Shown piece after piece: positions 63,501 through 64,000 of a stretch of 64,000 nt of DNA. Position numbers and translations under genes: made by a program. The notes under the pieces were generated by a model that did no database searches, was not told the DNA's origin, and saw nothing but the letters and a program-made list of their open reading frames with translations. Every line of letters starts with the position of its first letter. Positions within the stretch are counted from its first letter, which is position 1. Source of the stretch: Diphasiastrum complanatum (taxonomy: Eukaryota; Streptophyta; Lycopodiopsida; Lycopodiales; Lycopodiaceae); the NCBI GenBank assembly GCA_029204225.1, contig CM055095.1, forward strand, positions 71,589,617 to 71,653,616. The letters run 5' to 3'.

Positions 63501-63729
63501 TGAGTTTTCCTTAAACCTTTCATGGCAAGAAAAAGTTGTAAGTTTAGCTGCACTAGATAGTACATTCTCAAAAGAGAGTTTCATTATCTAAAAATCGTTG
63601 TGATTAAAGTTAGACTACAATATGACAGATGGAAAGTTTTCACAGTATACCTTGTATAGCTAATGCAGAAGTTTTATTCCGAGGATCTAGAATCTTGTCG
63701 ACTTTCACATATGTTGCTCCATTTAAGAC
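19995..63729 (-). CDS. MORC: MORC-family GHKL ATPase, 16 exons, N-terminus outside window
   Basis: This is a plant Microrchidia ATPase (CRT1/MORC group), a nuclear protein that in Arabidopsis helps silence transposons alongside RNA-directed DNA methylation and acts in immunity. The visible 752 residues contain GHKL motif II (DDGGGMDP, residues 27-34), motif III (IGQYGNGFKTS, 54-64) and [12 protein letters not shown]. They continue with [78 protein letters not shown] and DKQDFEKT, each matching plant MORC proteins in order. The C-terminus has a KRK-rich basic stretch and a coiled coil (about 665-715). Exon lengths sum to 2259 nt including the stop, and every phase agrees. The start codon and the NAVDE motif I must lie beyond 64000. 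Introns reach 12 kb and are full of mobile elements. No stop interrupts the exons, so the gene looks functional. Confidence 0.96.
20331..20373 (-). CDS. MORC: MORC exon o, coiled coil microexon
   Basis: This 43-nt exon encodes [15 protein letters not shown] and restores phase 0. Acceptor TTTCAG, donor GTAAAC. Confidence 0.88.
20728..20873 (-). CDS. MORC: MORC exon n, start of coiled coil
   Basis: It encodes [18 protein letters not shown]...[11 protein letters not shown]. The EENKELQ segment matches the coiled-coil start of plant MORCs (MEENKKLRAK). Acceptor TTGTAG, donor GTGCAA. Confidence 0.92.
20874..22284 (-). other. MORC introns around exon m
   Basis: Two introns (20874-21437 and 21725-22284) flank exon m. 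They are AT-rich, and I see no element or RNA gene in them. The 357-bp intron at 20374-20727 is also featureless. Confidence 0.6.
21438..21724 (-). CDS. MORC: MORC exon m, basic region with tandem heptad
   Basis: It encodes 95 residues plus a split Gly. It contains LKRKQ and a perfect tandem duplication [14 protein letters not shown] from two identical 21-bp units (21486-21506 and 21507-21527). This is probably part of a nuclear localisation region. Acceptor GACTCAG, donor GTAGAT. Confidence 0.88.
22285..22793 (-). CDS. MORC: MORC exon l, Ser/Thr/Pro/Gln-rich linker
   Basis: It encodes about 170 residues beginning [19 protein letters not shown], which matches the NxHC.LIGYQ end of the conserved core. 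A low-conservation region rich in Ser, Pro, Met and Gln follows. Acceptor TTTGCAG, donor GTATGT. Confidence 0.93.
22794..23283 (-). other. MORC intron, exon-l proximal part
   Basis: AT-rich unique-looking intron sequence with no recognised feature before the microsatellite at 23284. Confidence 0.5.
23284..23354. repeat. (TC)n-(CA)n compound microsatellite
   Basis: About 17 TC units are followed by about 18 CA units, next to the LINE C-terminal fragment. Confidence 0.97.
23360..25275 (-). mobile_element. LINE copy 1, endonuclease to C-terminal fragment
   Basis: The minus strand carries an ORF2 remnant of a plant LINE. Parts in order are the endonuclease C-terminal part (about 25270-24800, [11 protein letters not shown] and [14 protein letters not shown]), reverse transcriptase (about 24360-23720) and a C-terminal piece. 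The reverse transcriptase reads LHALGQAGF, then [16 protein letters not shown], then [16 protein letters not shown], then [10 protein letters not shown] where [10 protein letters not shown] is expected. The C-terminal piece at about 23500-23380 reads [19 protein letters not shown]. It has frameshifts and lacks the segment between the palm and the C-terminal piece, where the short element 23509-23698 sits. Inactive. Confidence 0.85.
23509..23698. mobile_element. Short hAT-like element, GTTCC word (E7)
   Basis: This 190-bp non-coding element has inverted ends CTTAGAAGCACGTTCC and (reverse complement of the right end) CTTAGTTGCCCGTTCC. The flanking 8-mers ATATGAAC (23501-23508) and GTATGAAC (23699-23706) match at seven of eight bases, as expected for a hAT target duplication. 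The subterminal parts are filled with GTTCC/GGAAC words, including GTTCCGGAAC. It lies within LINE copy 1. Confidence 0.8.
25276..26760 (-). mobile_element. LINE copy 2, endonuclease and partial RT
   Basis: The minus strand encodes an endonuclease (about 26740-26052; [33 protein letters not shown]) and a reverse transcriptase N-terminal half (25803-25276; [53 protein letters not shown]). It stops abruptly at [12 protein letters not shown], where LINE copy 1 begins. GDFNAR and SDH are the apurinic-type endonuclease catalytic motifs. It is frameshifted and truncated. Confidence 0.85.
26761..27330 (+). mobile_element. LINE ORF1 fragment, inverted relative to copy 2
   Basis: The plus strand encodes an ORF1-type protein piece. 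It has a coiled-coil-like stretch ([25 protein letters not shown]), then WASLFK and [13 protein letters not shown]. The last part matches [10 protein letters not shown] in the ORF1 at 49228. It abuts the endonuclease end of LINE copy 2 head to head, so the 5' part of one element may be inverted. Confidence 0.75.
27718..27829 (-). CDS. MORC: MORC exon k
   Basis: It encodes [20 protein letters not shown] and ends MTVEYW with the Trp codon split TG|G. Acceptor TTGCAG, donor GTATGT. Confidence 0.97.
27830..29665 (-). other. MORC intron with a tandem duplication
   Basis: AT-rich intron without coding features. It contains an imperfect tandem duplication with a 144-bp period (28756-28899 and 28900 to about 29056; shared GGTGTAGTATTCATGAACAT). 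Confidence 0.65.
28756..29056. repeat. Imperfect 144-bp tandem duplication
   Basis: Two adjacent copies share TGTCAAAT.CACAGCA, then GGTGTAGTATTCATGAACAT, then AAAATGTT-type blocks. The identity is visibly below 90%, so the duplication is not recent. Confidence 0.75.
29666..29717 (-). CDS. MORC: MORC exon j
   Basis: It encodes [17 protein letters not shown] with the following Gly codon split. Acceptor GGCAG, donor GTGAGT. Confidence 0.96.
30780..30856. mobile_element. Short hAT-like element end, GTTCC word (E4)
   Basis: The right end GGCAACTATG is the reverse complement of CATAGTTGCC, the end type of E2 and E3. It is preceded by clustered GTTC/GGAAC words and CATTTCATTCCGAAAC. I found no matching left end, so it is treated as a relic. 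Confidence 0.55.
31653..31740. mobile_element. Short hAT-like element end, CGTCC word (E5)
   Basis: It starts CATAGTAGGATGCGCGTCC and is followed by about 70 bp dense in CGTCC/GGACG words (GCGTCCGGGACGGACGCG and similar). This is a GC-rich island in AT-rich intron. I could not find the opposite end. Confidence 0.5.
32004..32096 (-). CDS. MORC: MORC exon i, S5-like domain
   Basis: It encodes 31 residues including [10 protein letters not shown] and [13 protein letters not shown], the most recognisable S5-like motif of MORCs. Acceptor TGCAG, donor GTAAGC. Confidence 0.97.
33328..33440. mobile_element. Short hAT-like element end, GTTCC word (E3)
   Basis: It begins CATAGTTGCCCGTTCCGGAA and continues with GTTCTGGAACACATTCTTGA and CATTTCATTCCGGAAC. 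These blocks recur in the same order in E4, so both belong to one family. The opposite end was not found. Confidence 0.6.
33500..34120 (+). mobile_element. Ty3/gypsy fossil: RT and RNase H relic
   Basis: Plus-strand similarity to gypsy reverse transcriptase ([11 protein letters not shown] near 33525, [12 protein letters not shown] near 33640) is followed by RNase H-like sequence ([26 protein letters not shown], about 33930-34080). No LTRs are seen around it. It is old and heavily broken. Confidence 0.65.
34261..34425 (-). CDS. MORC: MORC exon h, S5-like domain
   Basis: It encodes 55 residues, [20 protein letters not shown] to DLGFKE, which matches the plant MORC block SILYLRIPETFKIILRGK. Acceptor TGTAG, donor GTTAGA. 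A LINE ORF1 fragment begins about 30 bp upstream of its acceptor. Confidence 0.96.
34457..35010 (+). mobile_element. LINE ORF1 fragment (copy 3)
   Basis: A short (CT)n run (34457-34476) is followed by plus-strand ORF1 similarity ([12 protein letters not shown], then [20 protein letters not shown]). This matches [17 protein letters not shown] in the 26.9-kb ORF1 piece. It is frameshifted and starts about 30 bp from the acceptor of MORC exon h. Confidence 0.7.
35042..35664. mobile_element. Short hAT-like element, GTTTC word (E2)
   Basis: This 623-bp non-coding element has perfect 11-bp inverted ends CATAGTTGCAC/GTGCAACTATG and a perfect 8-bp target duplication ATCCTAAC (35034-35041 and 35665-35672). 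Both ends are packed with GTTTC/GAAAC words. The interior has runs of G and C (35263-35320) able to form hairpins or a G-quadruplex, and a 65-bp-spaced direct repeat (35331 and 35396, GTGATCGTAACAGACAGGCT). Frames through the G-rich part are not genes. No transposase is present. Confidence 0.9.
35665..36734 (-). mobile_element. Copia-type remnant H: LTR and leader
   Basis: The minus strand has a primer-binding site at 36340-36329 (TGGTATTAGAGC, one mismatch to the initiator-Met site). Next to it is a candidate LTR at 36342-36734 with TG...CA ends (TGTTGCG to CCTTACA). The AT-rich leader extends down to the site where E2 inserted. No coding part is left and the second LTR was not found. Confidence 0.5.
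36740..39970 (+). mobile_element. Ty1/copia fossil D
   Basis: Plus-strand parts are a gag knuckle (about 36955, [11 protein letters not shown]), integrase (about 37020-37600; [32 protein letters not shown]), a linker (37600-38080), reverse transcriptase (about 38180-38900; [25 protein letters not shown]) and RNase H (about 38983-39558; [29 protein letters not shown]). A purine tract AAGGGGGGG leads into a 3' LTR beginning TGTTGAAGAG at 39553. No 5' LTR is visible. Truncated and broken in several places. Confidence 0.88.
40582..44667 (+). mobile_element. Ty1/copia fossil C, inserted in LINE copy 4
   Basis: The LTRs are 40582-41012 and 44223-44667, with TGTC...CTACA ends and a perfect 5-bp target duplication CTAGG (40577-40581 and 44668-44672). 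The primer site TGGTATCAGAG is at 41015-41025. Most of gag is missing. Integrase is at about 41607-42270 ([35 protein letters not shown]). RT pieces lie at about 42690-43260 and RNase H at about 43270-44215, where the short element E1 is inserted. The LTRs differ by several indels and roughly 7% substitutions by eye, so it is older than copia A. Broken in several places. Confidence 0.88.
43421..43901. mobile_element. Short hAT-like element, GGTTC word (E1), inside copia C
   Basis: This 481-bp non-coding element has ends CATAGAA/TTCTATG and a perfect 8-bp target duplication TCCTCTAC (43413-43420 and 43902-43909). Both ends are dense in AACCGT/ACGGTT words. The centre has T/A runs and tandem GTGAAAT/GAGGACCAAAAAT repeats (about 43616-43760). 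The insertion falls in the copia RNase H region. Confidence 0.92.
46388..46489 (-). CDS. MORC: MORC exon g, start of S5-like domain
   Basis: It encodes 34 residues, [20 protein letters not shown] to SNQLRYSLR, the MORC linker into the S5-like domain. Acceptor CTTCAG, donor GTAATG. It lies between a 6.4-kb and a 12-kb intron. Confidence 0.95.
46490..46974 (-). other. MORC intron, exon-g proximal part
   Basis: Unique-looking AT-rich intron between exon g and LINE copy 5. Nothing recognised. Confidence 0.5.
46975..48387 (+). mobile_element. LINE copy 5, degraded RT
   Basis: Plus-strand RT similarity starts at [15 protein letters not shown] (46995) and runs through [36 protein letters not shown] and [20 protein letters not shown] (a corrupted LYADD) to about 47940. 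Its 3' end (CCTTTTGGTATTTC, 48358) is a variant of the LINE 3' motif and runs straight into the (CT)n array. It has many frameshifts. Confidence 0.8.
48388..48471. repeat. (CT)n microsatellite at a LINE 3' end
   Basis: About 42 CT units directly follow the 3' end of LINE copy 5. Frames reading Ser-Leu repeats through it are not genes. Confidence 0.97.
48640..49870 (+). mobile_element. LINE copy 6: ORF1 joined directly to the LINE 3' end
   Basis: ORF1 begins at 48661 ([20 protein letters not shown]). It has a Pro/Ser-rich N-terminus, a heptad-rich stretch (about 48960-49190; [17 protein letters not shown], then [14 protein letters not shown]) and an RRM-like part (49228 to about 49530; [26 protein letters not shown]). 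In-frame stops occur near 49012 and 49192. At about 49560 it passes into sequence matching the 3' UTR of LINE copy 4 and ends TGCCTTTTGGCATGGAAAAG, AATAAAG and a TTC-rich tail. ORF2 is absent, so this is an internally deleted, non-autonomous copy. Confidence 0.78.
49871..52365 (+). mobile_element. LINE copy 7: best-preserved ORF2
   Basis: A long open stretch at 50059-51174 encodes the end of the endonuclease linker and most of [77 protein letters not shown] frameshift near 51160 precedes the catalytic [10 protein letters not shown] (YADD codons 51189-51200). RT thumb and connection follow to 51752 ([21 protein letters not shown]). The C-terminal part at about 51770-52220 carries a CCHC-type finger ([19 protein letters not shown]). 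The endonuclease core and its own 3' end are missing. It is 5'-truncated, but is the reference for the other LINE copies here. Confidence 0.88.
52927..53025 (-). CDS. MORC: MORC exon f
   Basis: It encodes 33 residues, [20 protein letters not shown] to [13 protein letters not shown] is the invariant motif near the end of the GHKL fold. Acceptor TTTCAG, donor GTACTT. Confidence 0.96.
53026..55296 (-). other. MORC intron between exons e and f
   Basis: AT-rich intron of 2.27 kb without recognised coding or element ends. It contains a (GA)n array at 54465-54537. Confidence 0.6.
54465..54537. repeat. (GA)n microsatellite
   Basis: About 35 GA units in the intron between MORC exons e and f. Confidence 0.97.
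55297..55431 (-). CDS. MORC: MORC exon e
   Basis: It encodes 45 residues from [12 protein letters not shown] to [16 protein letters not shown], which matches the MORC block LLEWSPFSTEAELL. Acceptor TTTAG, donor GTATCA. Confidence 0.96.
55542..55623 (-). CDS. MORC: MORC exon d
   Basis: It encodes [20 protein letters not shown] and ends VPM. Acceptor TTCAG, donor GTGAGA. The preceding intron is 7.2 kb and holds the G/F/TRIM nest. Confidence 0.95.
55624..57845 (-). other. MORC intron, mostly featureless
   Basis: AT-rich sequence. The only structure I see is a GGATT/AATCC word cluster at about 55978-56056 that includes TTCCGGATT-GTTAGC-AATCCGGAA, a perfect inverted repeat. It may be another short-element relic. 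Confidence 0.5.
58607..58984 (+). repeat. Element F left LTR
   Basis: 378 bp, direct repeat of 59516-59893; the primer-binding site follows directly. Confidence 0.92.
59516..59893 (+). repeat. Element F right LTR
   Basis: 378 bp, direct repeat of 58607-58984; preceded by a purine tract. Confidence 0.92.
60919..60991 (+). tRNA. tRNA-like sequence in TRIM T left LTR
   Basis: A 7-bp acceptor stem GGGCGGA/TCTGTCC forms with two G-U pairs. A D arm GCTC-AATGGTA-GAGC and a T arm around GGTTCGAATCC also form. TAGCTCAATGG resembles box A, and GGTTCGAATCC (60970-60980) is a perfect box B. The anticodon arm pairs poorly and has one extra base, so the identity is not assignable and decoding is doubtful. 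It is more likely a pol III promoter or tRNA-mimic than a working tRNA. Confidence 0.6.
61179..61251 (+). tRNA. tRNA-like sequence in TRIM T right LTR
   Basis: Same unit as at 60919-60991, with four base differences that fall in the anticodon-loop region and the T stem. Box B at 61230-61240 is perfect. It is co-linear with the LTR, so it moves with the element. Confidence 0.6.
61281..62081 (-). other. LTR remainder of G and intron sequence
   Basis: The left part continues the G LTR after the TRIM insertion. At about 61560-61650 lies a cluster of CGAGT/GACTC and TCGAC words that resembles the word clusters of the short hAT-like elements, but I could not define its ends. The rest is featureless intron. 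Confidence 0.45.
62082..62497. mobile_element. Possible short hAT-like element, ATTCC word (E6)
   Basis: The right end GTTACTATG (reverse complement CATAGTAAC) and the left start GATAGTAC resemble the family ends. Both sides carry CATTCCTAAGG/CCTTAGGAATG words (62100-62170 and 62440-62490). I did not find a matching 8-bp duplication, so the limits are tentative. Confidence 0.5.
62848..62923 (-). CDS. MORC: MORC exon c, ATPase motif III
   Basis: It encodes [20 protein letters not shown] followed by RCESN. The donor is GTAGGC at 62847. An upstream GT (62860) would break the frame with the next exon, so the downstream donor was chosen. Confidence 0.93.
63213..63302 (-). CDS. MORC: MORC exon b, ATPase motif II
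   Basis: It encodes [20 protein letters not shown], the Asp-x-Gly-x-Gly nucleotide-binding motif of GHKL ATPases, and ends at TIGQ with the Tyr codon split. Acceptor TTTTAG, donor GTGAGT. Confidence 0.96.
63651..63729 (-). CDS. MORC: MORC exon a (first visible)
   Basis: It encodes [12 protein letters not shown]...SALAIQ, which matches the segment after motif I of plant MORCs (DEIQNGATFV). Acceptor ATGCAG, donor GTATAC. It enters in phase 0 and leaves one base into the next Asp codon. Confidence 0.93.
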
Positions 63730-64000
63730 CTGCATTATTTCTTCAGGTGTAAGCATACTTACACTGAATATTGATTCAGGAAAATTAGTCACAATAAAAA
63801 TAAACGTCAAGCCCGTCTCTTTTTTGAATTGGTGAGGACTGATTCACAAAACATCAGTCACTATCCGACATAAAATCAAGGCCGTCACTTTTTAGGAAAA
63901 GTTATAAGGTTAACAGGTGTTAACTTCCGCTGCATTGCAAAATTTACCATACCGATAATGTTCATCTGAAAGCATAGGTCATGGAAGAACAAAGAGTAGT
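63730..64000 (-). other. MORC intron, right edge of window
   Basis: I looked for the exon with the NAVDE motif I on the minus strand here and did not find it. The preceding MORC exons must lie beyond the window. Confidence 0.6.

Noticed and set aside
63730-64000. First MORC exons with motif I
   Set aside because: Minus-strand frames here show none of the expected HSNATSHKW or NAVDE residues.

Overview
This window looks like nuclear DNA of a vascular plant with a large, transposon-rich genome. The grounds are a spliced host gene with multi-kilobase introns and nested Ty1/copia, Ty3/gypsy, LINE and short inverted-repeat elements of plant type. A fern or another plant with giant introns is my best guess; this is inference from architecture, not a taxonomic identification.

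The one host gene I can support is a plant MORC-family GHKL ATPase (CRT1/MORC1-MORC6 group) on the minus strand. Sixteen exons between 63729 and 19995 encode the last 752 residues through to the stop codon. All visible junctions are GT-AG and the phases agree from exon to exon. The start codon and the first ATPase motif lie beyond base 64000. About 2.26 kb of coding sequence is spread over 43.7 kb, because the introns are packed with mobile DNA.

Layout. 1-9.8 kb: a gypsy gag/LTR fragment (minus), a near-complete Ty1/copia fossil A with paired 654-bp LTRs (minus), and a truncated relative B (plus). 9.8-17 kb: gypsy pol, LTR and gag in permuted order. 17-20 kb: the 3' flank of MORC, with a long hairpin at 18.07-18.23 kb. 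20-64 kb: MORC exons and introns. The introns hold LINE copies on both strands (23.3-27.3, 34.5-35.0, 40.0-46.1, 47.0-52.4 kb), copia fossils D, C and G, a gypsy RT relic, a compact LTR element F (58.6-59.9 kb), a 404-bp TRIM with a tRNA-like sequence in both LTRs (60.88-61.28 kb), and scattered short hAT-like elements.

Three things stand out. (1) The TRIM at 60877-61280 carries a pol III-type tRNA-like unit in each 144-bp LTR, analogous to the 5S RNA in Cassandra elements. (2) A set of short elements shares CATAG/CTTAG-type ends and, where both ends are found, 8-bp target duplications, but each copy carries its own palindromic subterminal word (GTTCC, GTTTC, GGTTC, CGTCC, ATTCC). (3) The transposon-silencing gene MORC is itself stretched by a multi-level nest: MORC intron > LINE > copia C > short hAT-like element.

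No functional tRNA, rRNA, CRISPR or bacterial-type feature was found. All LTR elements are treated as fossils; all coding ones are broken in several places.
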